Source of the DNA: Oleidesulfovibrio sp964593925
GTDB taxonomy: Bacteria > Desulfobacterota > Desulfovibrionia > Desulfovibrionales > Desulfovibrionaceae
Direction of reading: 5' to 3'
NCBI GenBank assembly: GCA_964593925.1
Contig: CAZQKM010000011.1
Coordinates: 6,621 to 70,620, forward strand
Length of the DNA: 64,000 bases
Below, piece after piece: positions 17,543 through 26,249 of the stretch. The translations under genes were made by a program, and so were the position numbers. Each line of letters begins with the position of its first letter. The stretch's first letter is position 1. A model generated the notes under the pieces. That model searched no databases and had not been told where the DNA came from. It worked only from the letters and a program-made list of their open reading frames with translations.

Positions 17543-18038
17543 CTACTCGGCATGCAAGGCAGCGACTCCCGCCATGGCAGCGGCCACATCGTTTTCCACA
17601 GAGCTTCCACTCACCCCCACAGCGCCAATAATCATGCCTTCAGCATTCTTCAGCAGTTCTCCTCCTCCAAAAATAGCCATGCCCCCATCAAGTACTTCTA
17701 TCCCATATAGCGGGCCATCAGGCTTTGCCAGCCCACTTAAGTCCATGGTAGACATATTCAACGAACGGGCAGTTTTTGCCGTCCACGCTGGCAAGAAACA
17801 CCCCGTCCATACGTACAAAGCCTTTCAGGTTACCACCGGCATCCACCACTGCTATGTTCATCAAAGTTCCCTGCTCTTCAGCTTTTGCTACTGCCGCCTG
17901 CAGCACAACCTGGGCCTGTTCCAAGGTAATATCGCCAGGAAGTACCAACTTGGAAACTTCCGGTCCGGCAGCATGCCCGAGGCTACTCGCCCCCAGCATA
18001 CACACGACAGCCAATAATGCTACGCGTAGCTTCATCAT
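17543..18038 (-). pseudogene. GlcG/HbpS-family periplasmic protein gene, frameshifted
   Basis: Two overlapping minus-strand frames together encode one GlcG/HbpS-like protein. Frame one (start ATG 18038, AAGGAGAG upstream) gives a signal peptide MMKLRVALLAVVCMLGASS, the domain start ITLEQAQVVLQAAVAKAEEQG and VRMDGVFLASVD. It then leaves register and stops at 17718. The frame shifted by one base continues with AKTARSLNMSTMDL, PDGPLYGIE, GGMAIFGGGELLKNAEGMI and IGAVGVSGSSVEND to 17543. Family members are small heme- or cofactor-binding proteins. The break falls where relatives carry about five more residues before AKTA (pattern SIEIAIAKARTA), so a 14-base loss fits both the shift and the gap. 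Confidence 0.8.
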
Positions 18039-18228
18039 TTTGTACTCTCCTTTTTGTCTATACAAAGCAAAACCCTAGCCGCAACACGCCCAAAAATAGA
18101 CTCTGCACGCGAAGTGCCCCATGGTGGAAAACTGACCATGCCCTTGTCGCAGTGGAGCAGCACAGACGAAGCTCTCATCAGCAGAGCTCATCCCCTTAAA
18201 TTGCACCTGTCGTACGCCATTATGCAAT

Positions 18229-19044
18229 TCATATGAAGAGTAAAAGGCTCAATGCCATCACCGCCATGCCCCCAATGACACCGGCAATGGCAATATGGTG
18301 CTCTCCGTATTCTTTTGCTGTGGGCAACAGCTCATCCAACGAGATAAAGACCATAATCCCCGCCACACCAGCGAACAGCATGCCAAAAACCAAATCCGAA
18401 AAAAACGGAAGCAATAGCAGGTATCCCACCAAAGCCCCCACTGGCTCCGCAATGCCAGAAAAAAAGGAAAGCTTGAAAGCACGCTTACGGTCTCCGGTGG
18501 CATAATAGACCGGAATGGAAACCGCGATGCCCTCAGGAATGTTGTGGATAGCAATGGCAACGGCAATGGCCACACCAAGTTGAGGGTTGGTGAGTCCTGC
18601 CGTAAACGTTGCCAGCCCCTCAGGAAAATTATGAATGGCTATGGCAAGGGCAGTAAACAAACCCGTTCTGTATAATTTTTCGGAACGTACAGCGGAACGC
18701 CGCTCGTTCATGGCCTCTATTTTTTGTACCTCATGCGGATTTTCCGCAGAAGGTACCAAGGCATCAATACAGGCAATCAGCCCTATACCCCCGAAAAATG
18801 CAGCCACCGTGGCCCAGGCACCGGTGACATCTCCCATGGAAGCCACCAAAGCCAGACGCGCTTTGGCCAGAATCTCAACAAACGAAACATACAGCATGAC
18901 CCCCGCCGAAAACCCCAGGGCCACGGAAAGCAATTTTGTATTTGTCTCCTTGGCAAAAAATGCCAAGGCACTCCCGATGCCGGTGCTGGCTCCGGCGAAC
19001 AGAGTCAGGCCAAAGGCAAAAAAAAGTTCTTCTCCCGTAAACAT
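18229..19044 (-). CDS. zupT: Zinc transporter ZupT (ZIP family)
   Basis: 271 residues, eight predicted membrane segments. The two ZIP metal motifs are present: HNFPEGLATF in the fourth segment and HNIPEGIAVSIP in the fifth, with the loop between segments three and four (ENPHEVQKIEAMNERRS) facing the cytoplasm. It imports zinc and other divalent cations across the inner membrane. ATG 19044 is preferred to TTG 19050 because AAGGGG stands eight bases before it. The gene is alone; no Zur-type operator was recognised. Confidence 0.93.
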   Translation of the reverse strand: MFTGEELFFAFGLTLFAGASTGIGSALAFFAKETNTKLLSVALGFSAGVMLYVSFVEILAKARLALVASMGDVTGAWATVAAFFGGIGLIACIDALVPSAENPHEVQKIEAMNERRSAVRSEKLYRTGLFTALAIAIHNFPEGLATFTAGLTNPQLGVAIAVAIAIHNIPEGIAVSIPVYYATGDRKRAFKLSFFSGIAEPVGALVGYLLLLPFFSDLVFGMLFAGVAGIMVFISLDELLPTAKEYGEHHIAIAGVIGGMAVMALSLLLFI

Positions 19045-19552
19045 CCCCAATACCCCTTAAAAAAATATATCGAGGCAATACGCCGCAGCCCTGCACTCTG
19101 CATGCCTCTTCTCTAAAAGATACCATTATCCATTGGCAAGCAGAGACCCTGCTCAGGGGTAATGGCCAACGCCGTAAAGCTTATTCCAATGTCCGGTCAT
19201 CGGCAAAGCGCCTTGGTTAGCAGTGGCACACGCCCACAAAAAGCACCAGCATATCGTTGGAGGCTGCCACTCGTACGGTATGCCAAAGGGCCACATCCTG
19301 TTTACAGTTACAGAGCACACCATTTTACAGCATCACATACCGGACTCCTTACAGATTATCCATTGTGCCAGAGACCGTTCTCCGCGCGTATACAAAAATA
19401 GCCGGGGACAAAGCACCCGGCTATTTCTCAAGCAACGCAGGCCGTTGGCAGCCACAATTTCATCCCTTTGGGCGGCATGGCGCCGGCACAATCAAAATAA
19501 AAAAACGTTTCAAACATCCACACCCAGCATCGGCTCCAGATGATCCCCTTGC
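19045..19552. other. Gene-free stretch with one terminator
   Basis: Between zupT and the small membrane gene. No supported frame. The terminator at 19396-19426 ends the minus-strand transcript coming from 19553. Confidence 0.5.
19396..19426 (-). terminator. Terminator downstream of the small membrane gene
   Basis: Eleven-base stem AAATAGCCGGG/CCCGGCTATTT. The minus-strand copy runs into ATTTTTG, giving a proper U-tract. Confidence 0.8.
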
Positions 19553-19903
19553 TTATTGCCCCAAAGATGTCGCAAATTCCACACCAAGAGCAGCCCGCGC
19601 CATCTCATTTTTCGCCTCTGTTTCGGCAAAAACATAGCCTTGTTCCAGCAGGCCAAGAGTATATTTTTTATTGTAGATAAAAGCCCAGATGATACTGGCA
19701 AGTCCCAGAGTTATCATGCTTGCAACAATCACGATCAGCCCAATCACAAGGTTACCTCGAAAAATAGCAGGGATGCCCCCAAAAAAAAGAGTAGTCCAGC
19801 TAAAGCCATAGAACCCTGTTCTCAAAACACCCGTCTGAGCATACTTCATCAAAATAGCCTTTGCCACGTATCCACCTGTATACTCTAGTATTTCTCTAGC
19901 CAT
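19553..19903 (-). CDS. Small membrane protein, DUF2628/HrgC-like
   Basis: About 116 residues from ATG 19903 (MAREILEYTGGYVAKAILM). Two strong hydrophobic segments follow one another (FSWTTLFFGGIPAIFRG, then LVIGLIVIVASMITLGLASIIWAF), ending with a soluble YNKKYTLGLLEQGYVFAE tail. The order of a short soluble start, FFGGIPAIFRG, two helices and YNKKY is that of the DUF2628/HrgC group of unknown role. The open frame reaches 20140 but runs into the TagF-like gene and is cysteine- and histidine-rich, so it is not used. The ribosome binding site at 19903 is weak (AGAA). Confidence 0.65.
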   Translation of the reverse strand: MAREILEYTGGYVAKAILMKYAQTGVLRTGFYGFSWTTLFFGGIPAIFRGNLVIGLIVIVASMITLGLASIIWAFIYNKKYTLGLLEQGYVFAETEAKNEMARAALGVEFATSLGQ

Positions 19904-20058
19904 GCATTCTGCAAAATGTGCTATACCACTATGCAACAAACACTGTGGTTGCGTAGATATTTGCAGCAGAATATCGCCAGACCCCCACCACCGCGTGTGC
20001 CCCCTGCACATGCCAAGATACCCTGAAAAATACAGAGACCTGCCGCAAAAAAATTGGG

Positions 20059-21246
20059 TCAGGCAAAAAAAGCGTTTCTCATGCGATGTATGATACGTTC
20101 TGAAGCATTGCCGTCCGGCATACTGAAAAGTTGCCCACATAAGGTGCTTCGTTCTTCCTTCCAGTTATCCACATTGGCCTTCAGTATCGTATATAGAGCT
20201 GCAAAAAGCTCCGGCTCGTTCCTAACATGTGGTCCAGGGGCCATTGTCTCAAAAGCGTAAAACATTTCACGGTCGCTTGCCAGATACTTTTCCAAGTCAT
20301 AGGGAAAAAAAATAATAGGTCTACCGGTCAGCAAAAAATCATACGCCACTGAGGAATAATCCGTCAGTAGGCAGTCCGTGTGAGCTAATAAGGGATAGGC
20401 ATCCGAGTCAGAACGTACCAAATGCACTGTTTTCATGTTCAAAGGCAGATTCATGTCCACATAGGGATGGAACTTTAAAAAAAATGCGATTTTCTGCTTA
20501 CGCCCAAAAGCTTCCAGCCTGGCAAGATCCAACGCACCATCGACAAATGCGTCTCCTCCGGTATCTCGAAACGTGGGCATATAGAAAACAGTTTTAAACC
20601 CTGCCTGCCTGAAACGGGACATGGTCTCATAGGCTGCCGCATCCACCCCCATCAAATCCATGTCGTCCGGCGGACGAAACAGCACGTCATTACGTGGATA
20701 GCCCGTCTCCCACATGGCCTCACACTGAAATGCACGGCCAAGCGATGTTCGTGTCACAAACGGCGACGTTGATATTACAACGTCATAGTCCGAATATCCC
20801 ATGCGCAGCATCTGCTCTTTTTCAGGATTCATATTCACCTGCGAATCTGCCTCTGGCAGACCGATGAGCTTCAGGGGTATCCCATGCCATATCTGCAACG
20901 TACGGGCCTTGGCGAGTAGAGAGCGCACAGGCATCTCCATGCGCCACCAAAAATCATCACAAACAAGCACTTTTGCCCTGGAAAGTTGTGCTACAGCCTC
21001 ATTGGAAGGAAACAGAAGGCATGGCAAGTCAGCCTTGCGCAGTACCCTGTACTCGGCAAAATGATGCGTGAGAAAGACAGAAGAAAAAGGCTGGGCAGTA
21101 TACAGGCAATGTCGGTATAGGTACTTGGCGTTATCCATGAAACGCCCGCCCACACGCCCCATGAACACGACCAGATCAGTTTTGGGCGTATTCTGTGCCA
21201 TTGCGGTAAACAGTGTGCTAATATCTGTCGTCATCAAATGCTCCAT
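20059..21246 (-). CDS. CDP-glycerol glycerophosphotransferase family protein (TagF/TagB-like)
   Basis: 395 residues with the Glyphos_transf pattern: QIWHGIPLKLIGLPE (the catalytic WHG of this family) near 140, TSPFVTRTSLGRAF, GYPRNDVLF, YMPTFRDTGG, FKFHPY near 260 and LLTDYSSVAYDFLLTGRPIIFFPYD near 300. Enzymes of this type transfer polyol phosphate from CDP-polyol to a glycan, as in teichoic acids; Gram-negative bacteria use them in capsules and LPS. It lies 15 bases after the LicC-like gene and forms an operon with it. The pair diverges from gmd. Polyol and acceptor are unknown. Confidence 0.88.
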   Translation of the reverse strand: MEHLMTTDISTLFTAMAQNTPKTDLVVFMGRVGGRFMDNAKYLYRHCLYTAQPFSSVFLTHHFAEYRVLRKADLPCLLFPSNEAVAQLSRAKVLVCDDFWWRMEMPVRSLLAKARTLQIWHGIPLKLIGLPEADSQVNMNPEKEQMLRMGYSDYDVVISTSPFVTRTSLGRAFQCEAMWETGYPRNDVLFRPPDDMDLMGVDAAAYETMSRFRQAGFKTVFYMPTFRDTGGDAFVDGALDLARLEAFGRKQKIAFFLKFHPYVDMNLPLNMKTVHLVRSDSDAYPLLAHTDCLLTDYSSVAYDFLLTGRPIIFFPYDLEKYLASDREMFYAFETMAPGPHVRNEPELFAALYTILKANVDNWKEERSTLCGQLFSMPDGNASERIIHRMRNAFFA

Positions 21247-21261
21247 GTCACCTGCATAGCG

Positions 21262-21942
21262 CTAGCTGGTCACCCCGTCAGAAAACAGACGCCGTGCCTC
21301 ATCAAGGTCGCCTTTAAAGTCTACCTCAATACAACGGTATTCAGAAATATCTACGGCTTTATACGGCGTATCATCCACAAGCATCTCCAGGGCCCGCTCA
21401 AAGTAGTCCTCTGCATGGCAGGCATCAAGCGCGCTGACCAGACGGGGCAAATCTTGACGCGATACAAGGTTCAACCCCACAGCTTCGCCCTCTGGATGCG
21501 CAACATGCTTTGAAATGGCGGTAATCACGCCCTGGCTATTCGTGCGGTATTTTACCTCTTCTTCACCGCAATGCTTACGGTCCACAGCCACAGCACTGCC
21601 TCCGGTCTCCATCAGGCGCAGAACAACTTCGGGGTCAAAAACCACATCGCCGTTTGCCCACAAAATATCATCATCCAAGTCTGTAATACCGGCAAGCAGG
21701 CTTTTTGAAGTATTTGTGATATAAAAAAGAGGATTATATCGAAAACATACGTGTGGAAACTCTTCCATGAGTAAATTTTTCTTGAACCCCACCACAACGT
21801 GCACTTCACGTATGCCGACCTCTCGCAAAATGCGTATTTGGCGTCCCAAAATACACTCGCCCGAGGGCAAACGAGACAACGATTTGGGAAAAGGCTTGCC
21901 CAAACGGCTCCCCACTCCGGCTGCAAGTATTACTGCTTTCAT
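21262..21942 (-). CDS. LicC-like sugar/choline-phosphate nucleotidyltransferase
   Basis: 226 residues. The opening MKAVILAAGVGSRLGKPFPK is the nucleotide-binding loop of the NTP-transferase fold, with the metal aspartate in ILWANGDVVFDPE. The later pattern (CGEEEVKYRTNSQGVITAISK, VGLNLVSRQDL, DYFERALEML) matches the LicC group, which activates phosphocholine or related phosphates with CTP. As the TagF-like enzyme next door needs a CDP-activated alcohol, the likely product is a CDP-linked donor for it. The start codon lies 57 bases after the -12 end of a sigma-54-type element on the same strand. Confidence 0.82.
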   Translation of the reverse strand: MKAVILAAGVGSRLGKPFPKSLSRLPSGECILGRQIRILREVGIREVHVVVGFKKNLLMEEFPHVCFRYNPLFYITNTSKSLLAGITDLDDDILWANGDVVFDPEVVLRLMETGGSAVAVDRKHCGEEEVKYRTNSQGVITAISKHVAHPEGEAVGLNLVSRQDLPRLVSALDACHAEDYFERALEMLVDDTPYKAVDISEYRCIEVDFKGDLDEARRLFSDGVTS

Positions 21943-21999
21943 GCTATCTACCCTTTACGCTGAAGATTTAGAGTCTGAAAACCAGCCTATGTTGAAAAA

Positions 22000-22013
22000 G
22001 CAAGTTGCATGCC
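22000..22013 (-). promoter_or_regulatory. Sigma-54-type promoter for the LicC/TagF operon
   Basis: Minus strand reads TGGCATGCAACTTGCT: GG at 22013-22012, ten bases, GC at 22001-22000, with the full -12 TTGC and -24 TGGCA. The consensus is TGGCACGN4TTGC; only the sixth position differs (T for C). It lies 57 bases before the ATG at 21942. Confidence 0.7.
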
Positions 22014-22287
22014 AGATACAAAAAATACCGTCGTGCTGGCTCTGATACAGCCCATACCCCAATGGTAACGGATACCTCACACGCCAAATGCGACAACACC
22101 TTTGTCCACAACCTCCCCATCCTGCAATGTATCTGGCGCTTTTCGAGTCAACACACTGGCAACGTTACCGCAAGGCGGATACAAATACAGTTACTTTTTT
22201 TGACATGGCATCACTCAAAAGCCCATACTGCGCAGTAACAGCACCCCCTTTCACTTTCGGCATCGTTTTTGCTATAAATAACCCGTA

Positions 22288-22301
22288 GGCATATTGCTTG
22301 C
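22288..22301 (+). promoter_or_regulatory. Sigma-54-type promoter for gmd
   Basis: AGGCATATTGCTTGC has GG-N10-GC with GGCA at -24 and TTGC at -12; 48 bases before the gmd start. Confidence 0.6.
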
Positions 22302-22349
22302 CCACAGGCTATACCCCTTTTTTCCAACATACCATCTAGCAGGATATAT

Positions 22350-23498
22350 ATGAAAAAAGCGCTTATCACCGGCATTACCGGCCAGGACGGGGCATATCTT
22401 GCCGAATTCTTATTGGATAAAGGATACGAGGTACATGGCATTAAACGCCGCTCCTCACTGTTCAACACAGACAGAATCGATCACCTGTATCAGGACCCAC
22501 ACGAGTCTAAGCGCAGGTTCATACTGCATTACGGTGACCTGACAGACTCCACCAATCTGATCAGGATAATCCAAGAAGTCCAGCCTGATGAAATATACAA
22601 CCTGGCCGCACAAAGTCATGTGAAAGTTTCTTTTGACTCTCCTGAATACACTGCCAACACTGATGCCTTGGGCACACTGCGTATTCTTGAGGCCATACGC
22701 ATTCTCAAGCTGGAAGAAAAAACCCGCTTCTATCAGGCATCCACATCTGAACTCTTTGGGCAGGTACAAGAAACACCGCAAAAGGAAACCACTCCCTTTT
22801 ATCCTCGCTCGCCCTATGCCTGCGCCAAGCTGTATGCTTACTGGATAACCGTCAACTACCGCGAAGCATACGGCATCTATGCCTGCAATGGTATTTTATT
22901 CAATCATGAGTCCCCCATACGCGGCGAAACATTTGTCACACGCAAGATCACGCGTGCCCTGACACGTATAGCACTGGGCCTGCAACAAAAAGTCCACCTC
23001 GGCAACCTGCACGCCAAACGCGATTGGGGGCACGCCAAAGATTACGTGGAAATGCAGTGGCTCATGCTCCAACAGGATGCTCCAGACGACTTTGTCATTG
23101 CGACAGGCAGACAGCACTCCGTACGCGACTTTGTGGCCTTGGCCGCCGCCCAGCTTGGCATCACGCTGGAATGGCATGGAACAGGGGTGGAAGAAAAAGG
23201 CGTTGTTTCTGCTGTGGACAAGCTGCACCTTGAACTTTGCCTCAGTGGCCGCTGCCACCCCGACAGCATGCCCCACCCCGGTGATGTCATCGTTACCGTT
23301 GATCCACGCTACTTCCGCCCCACTGAAGTGGAAACCCTGCTGGGCGACCCCTCCAAAGCGGCAACCAAACTAGGCTGGACGCCCCACATCAGTTTTGAAG
23401 AAATGGTCAAAGAAATGACCCTCGAAGATCTGACCCTTGCCGCCAAAGACAAAATCTGCCTTGAACGCGGCTTCAACATATTCGCGTATAACGATTAA
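22350..23498 (+). CDS. gmd: GDP-mannose 4,6-dehydratase
   Basis: 382 residues of the extended SDR family. The NAD(P) loop is GITGQDGAYLAE at 8-19, followed by HGIKRRSSLFNTDRID (diagnostic for GMD), YNLAAQSHVKVSF, STSELFGQVQETPQ and the catalytic YACAK. It converts GDP-mannose to GDP-4-keto-6-deoxymannose, the first committed step to GDP-L-fucose, GDP-rhamnose and related sugars. It opens the plus-strand array of the glycan locus; fcl follows 28 bases later and uses its product. The residues are all in place and the length is normal. Confidence 0.97.
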   Translation: MKKALITGITGQDGAYLAEFLLDKGYEVHGIKRRSSLFNTDRIDHLYQDPHESKRRFILHYGDLTDSTNLIRIIQEVQPDEIYNLAAQSHVKVSFDSPEYTANTDALGTLRILEAIRILKLEEKTRFYQASTSELFGQVQETPQKETTPFYPRSPYACAKLYAYWITVNYREAYGIYACNGILFNHESPIRGETFVTRKITRALTRIALGLQQKVHLGNLHAKRDWGHAKDYVEMQWLMLQQDAPDDFVIATGRQHSVRDFVALAAAQLGITLEWHGTGVEEKGVVSAVDKLHLELCLSGRCHPDSMPHPGDVIVTVDPRYFRPTEVETLLGDPSKAATKLGWTPHISFEEMVKEMTLEDLTLAAKDKICLERGFNIFAYND

Positions 23499-23526
23499 TT
23501 CACTCTCGTATATGGGCGTACCAACT

Positions 23527-24546
23527 ATGAAACAACAGCAAACCATATATGTTGCCGGTCACAGAGGATTAGTGGGCAGTGCCCTTTGTCGCGCATTGCA
23601 AGCCAAAGGCTACACCCGCGTACTCACACGAACCAGCAAAGAACTGGATTTGTGCGACCAACGCGCTGTCAACGCCTTTTTTGCCACAGAAAAACCTGAC
23701 CATGTTTTGTTGGCTGCGGCAAAAGTTGGTGGTATCCATGCAAACAGCTCCTATCCCGCTGATTTCATACGTGACAACCTGCTCATACAGACAAACATCA
23801 TTGATGCTGCATACGCCAATGGCTGCCAGAAGCTATTGTTTTTGGGGTCTTCATGCATCTATCCCAGGCTTGCCCCACACCCCATACAGGAAGAGAGCCT
23901 GCTCACCGGCCCGCTGGAACTCACCAACCAGTGGTATGCCGTAGCCAAAATCGCCGGCATTAAAATGTGTCAGGCATATCGCAGACAATATGGCTTTGAC
24001 GCCATTGCCGTTATGCCCACCAACCTGTACGGCCCTGGTGACAATTTTGACCTTGCCACATCCCACGTGGTGCCTGCACTGATGCGTAAAATGCATGAGG
24101 CAAAAATCGCACAATCCCATTCCATGAGCGTCTGGGGCAGTGGGACCGCCCGACGCGAATTCATGCATGTGGATGATATGGCGGCTGCCTGCTTGTTTCT
24201 TATGCGTCACTATAGTGGCGAAGAGATTGTCAATATTGGTGTCGGAACAGACCTAACCATCAAAGAGCTTGCGACACTCATACAGGATGTAGTGGGTTTT
24301 TCTGGAACCCTCACATATGACACAACCATGCCTGACGGCACTCCGCGCAAGCTGCTTGACATTTCACGACTGCAGTCTCTGGGCTGGAAACCACAGATAT
24401 CCTTGCAGCAGGGACTTTCTGACCTGTATGCTTGGTACCAGAAACATCAGGCAACCATACACGGGCAGACGTTTGTTTCCGACGACGAAAATACGGGGTA
24501 CGCTCGGAAACCTGTCAGAACCCCTGCAAAGGACACAGGCATATGA
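23527..24546 (+). CDS. fcl: GDP-L-fucose synthase
   Basis: 339 residues. NADP loop AGHRGLVGSALCRAL near the start, AAAKVGGIHANSSYPADF, LGSSCIYP and the catalytic YAVAK (in NQWYAVAKIAG), as in Fcl/WcaG. It epimerises and reduces the Gmd product to GDP-L-fucose. The frame opens earlier inside gmd, but ATG 23527 (MKQQQTIYVAGH) gives the family's normal N-terminus. The stop overlaps the next start (ATGA at 24543-24546), so the methyltransferase is translated with it. Confidence 0.96.
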   Translation: MKQQQTIYVAGHRGLVGSALCRALQAKGYTRVLTRTSKELDLCDQRAVNAFFATEKPDHVLLAAAKVGGIHANSSYPADFIRDNLLIQTNIIDAAYANGCQKLLFLGSSCIYPRLAPHPIQEESLLTGPLELTNQWYAVAKIAGIKMCQAYRRQYGFDAIAVMPTNLYGPGDNFDLATSHVVPALMRKMHEAKIAQSHSMSVWGSGTARREFMHVDDMAAACLFLMRHYSGEEIVNIGVGTDLTIKELATLIQDVVGFSGTLTYDTTMPDGTPRKLLDISRLQSLGWKPQISLQQGLSDLYAWYQKHQATIHGQTFVSDDENTGYARKPVRTPAKDTGI

Positions 24547-25319
24547 TCGCCATTTCGCAGTGGTGCACCGACAAGGTCACCGCCAACACCTTCCAGGCCT
24601 CTGCCGGTACACAGTGGTATGAACCGACCATTGCCGGAGCATCCACCTTTGGCTCGCAGCTTTTTGACACGCAAACCTATGAGGGAGTACTGGGGCTGTT
24701 ACGCACACTCCATGCTGACGATTACTCACAGTATCTTCAGGGCTTTATGGAAAAAGGGCTCCGCAGCTTTGGCTCCTCATGGCGCTATGCAGATATTTGT
24801 ACAGTTCTGTTTGTACTGGCAAGCAATCTCAAGGTTGAATCGTATCTTGAAATCGGCGTCCGCCGCGGCCGCAGCCTCGGCATGGTGCTTGCCCAGCGCC
24901 CCGAAGCAGACGCCGTGTGTTTTGACATGTGGGTACAGAGTTATGCAGGCATGGAAAACCCCGGCCCAGATTTTGTCCGACAAGAAATGCTCCGCCTTGG
25001 CCATACGGGTACATTGGAATTCATTAACGGAAATTCACATGACACCGTACCGCAGTACCTTACTGCACATCCCACCCGCACTTTTGACCTGATTACCGTG
25101 GATGGAGACCACAGTATGGAGGGTGCCCTGCGCGACATGGTCAACGTGCTACCACGCCTGCGTGTGGGCGGAGCGCTTGTTTTTGACGACATTGCCCACC
25201 CGCAGCATAGCTACCTCTACGATTTGTGGGAAAAATGTATTGCAGCACAGCCTAATATGACCAGCTTTGAATTCATCGAACTCGGCTACGGCGTCGCCTT
25301 TGCCGTACGACGGAGCTGA
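24543..25319 (+). CDS. Class I SAM-dependent methyltransferase (Methyltransf_24 type)
   Basis: 258 residues. The SAM-binding strand-loop is SYLEIGVRRGRSLGMVLAQ near residue 100, followed by CFDMWVQSYAG, a DLITVDGDHSMEGALRDM motif and a final GGALVFDDIAHPQHSYL. The VDGDHSYEG-like motif is typical of Methyltransf_24 enzymes that methylate sugars or small hydroxyl compounds in glycan loci. It overlaps fcl by four bases and is followed after three bases by the epimerase, so it probably decorates a fucose- or deoxyhexose-derived unit; the acceptor is not known. Confidence 0.8.
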   Translation: MIAISQWCTDKVTANTFQASAGTQWYEPTIAGASTFGSQLFDTQTYEGVLGLLRTLHADDYSQYLQGFMEKGLRSFGSSWRYADICTVLFVLASNLKVESYLEIGVRRGRSLGMVLAQRPEADAVCFDMWVQSYAGMENPGPDFVRQEMLRLGHTGTLEFINGNSHDTVPQYLTAHPTRTFDLITVDGDHSMEGALRDMVNVLPRLRVGGALVFDDIAHPQHSYLYDLWEKCIAAQPNMTSFEFIELGYGVAFAVRRS

Positions 25320-25322
25320 TCC

Positions 25323-26249
25323 TTGACCAGGCGCACAGTACTTGTCACCGGAGCAACGGGCTTCATAGGCTCACATGTGCTCTGCCGCTTGGCTGCCGAT
25401 CATGATGTTACAGGAGTAGCCCCCGGACCCGGCACAATAGGCAAACCGGATATACGCATACATCAAATGTCATTGCCCCATCCCGATATGGATACACTAT
25501 TGGGTGCAATCAAACCCGATGAAATCATTCATTGTGCGGGAAACGCCTCTGTAGGGTACTCCATGGCCCACCCTGATGCAGATTTTCTTTCCGGGCCGCC
25601 CGTGGTGTTTCAGATATTTAATGCTGTGCGTATGCACGGCCTGAAAAGTCGTGTCACCCTGATGTCCAGCGCTGCTGTCTATGGCAACCCCGCGTGCATG
25701 CCAGTGGCAGAAACTACCCCAACCCAGCCCATTTCACCGTATGGCTGGCACAAACTGATGTCTGAGCATATCGCACAGGAACATGCCGATATTTTTGGTA
25801 TCCCTTCATATTCACTACGTATTTTCTCCTGCTACGGTCCTGGTTTGCAAAAACAACTCCTGTGGGACGTTGCGCAAAAAATCCACCGCAATGCCTTGGC
25901 ATTATCCGGCACAGGAAACGAAACACGGGATTTCATCCATGTAACAGACCTAACACGTCTTATTGCTCTGCTTATTGACCGCCCCGCTCTTGAAACGCAT
26001 ACCATCCTGAACGTGGCCGCAGGCAGGCAGACCAGTGTCGGGCAGGTTGCTGACTTGCTCAGAGAACATATGGGATACGCTCCCCATGCTCACTTTGATG
26101 GTGTCGTGCGTGCTGGTGATCCGGCACACTGGCGGGCAGATGTCAGCAGACTTGCTGATATTGGATTTACTCCTGCCATAAGCATTCAAAAAGGCGTGGC
26201 AGACTATGCCCAGTGGTTCCAGGCCCACGCCATGGGAGAAAATACATGA
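25323..26249 (+). CDS. NAD-dependent epimerase/dehydratase (extended SDR)
   Basis: 308 residues starting with TTG. Glycine loop VTGATGFIGSHVLCRL, then HCAGNASVGYSM, LMSSAAVYGNP and the catalytic tyrosine-lysine pair in SPYGWHKLMSEH, GDP-mannose reductase/epimerase style. It could make GDP-rhamnose-type sugars from the Gmd product (RMD-like) or epimerise another nucleotide sugar; the sequence alone does not decide. Its stop overlaps the next gene's start (ATGA at 26246-26249). Confidence 0.85.
   Translation: MTRRTVLVTGATGFIGSHVLCRLAADHDVTGVAPGPGTIGKPDIRIHQMSLPHPDMDTLLGAIKPDEIIHCAGNASVGYSMAHPDADFLSGPPVVFQIFNAVRMHGLKSRVTLMSSAAVYGNPACMPVAETTPTQPISPYGWHKLMSEHIAQEHADIFGIPSYSLRIFSCYGPGLQKQLLWDVAQKIHRNALALSGTGNETRDFIHVTDLTRLIALLIDRPALETHTILNVAAGRQTSVGQVADLLREHMGYAPHAHFDGVVRAGDPAHWRADVSRLADIGFTPAISIQKGVADYAQWFQAHAMGENT

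Larger units (their letters stand above)
21943..22349. other. Divergent control region of the glycan locus
   Basis: About 400 bases between the minus-strand LicC/TagF operon and gmd, without a gene. It holds a sigma-54-type element in each direction (listed separately). The middle part may carry activator sites, but no clear repeat was seen. Confidence 0.6.
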
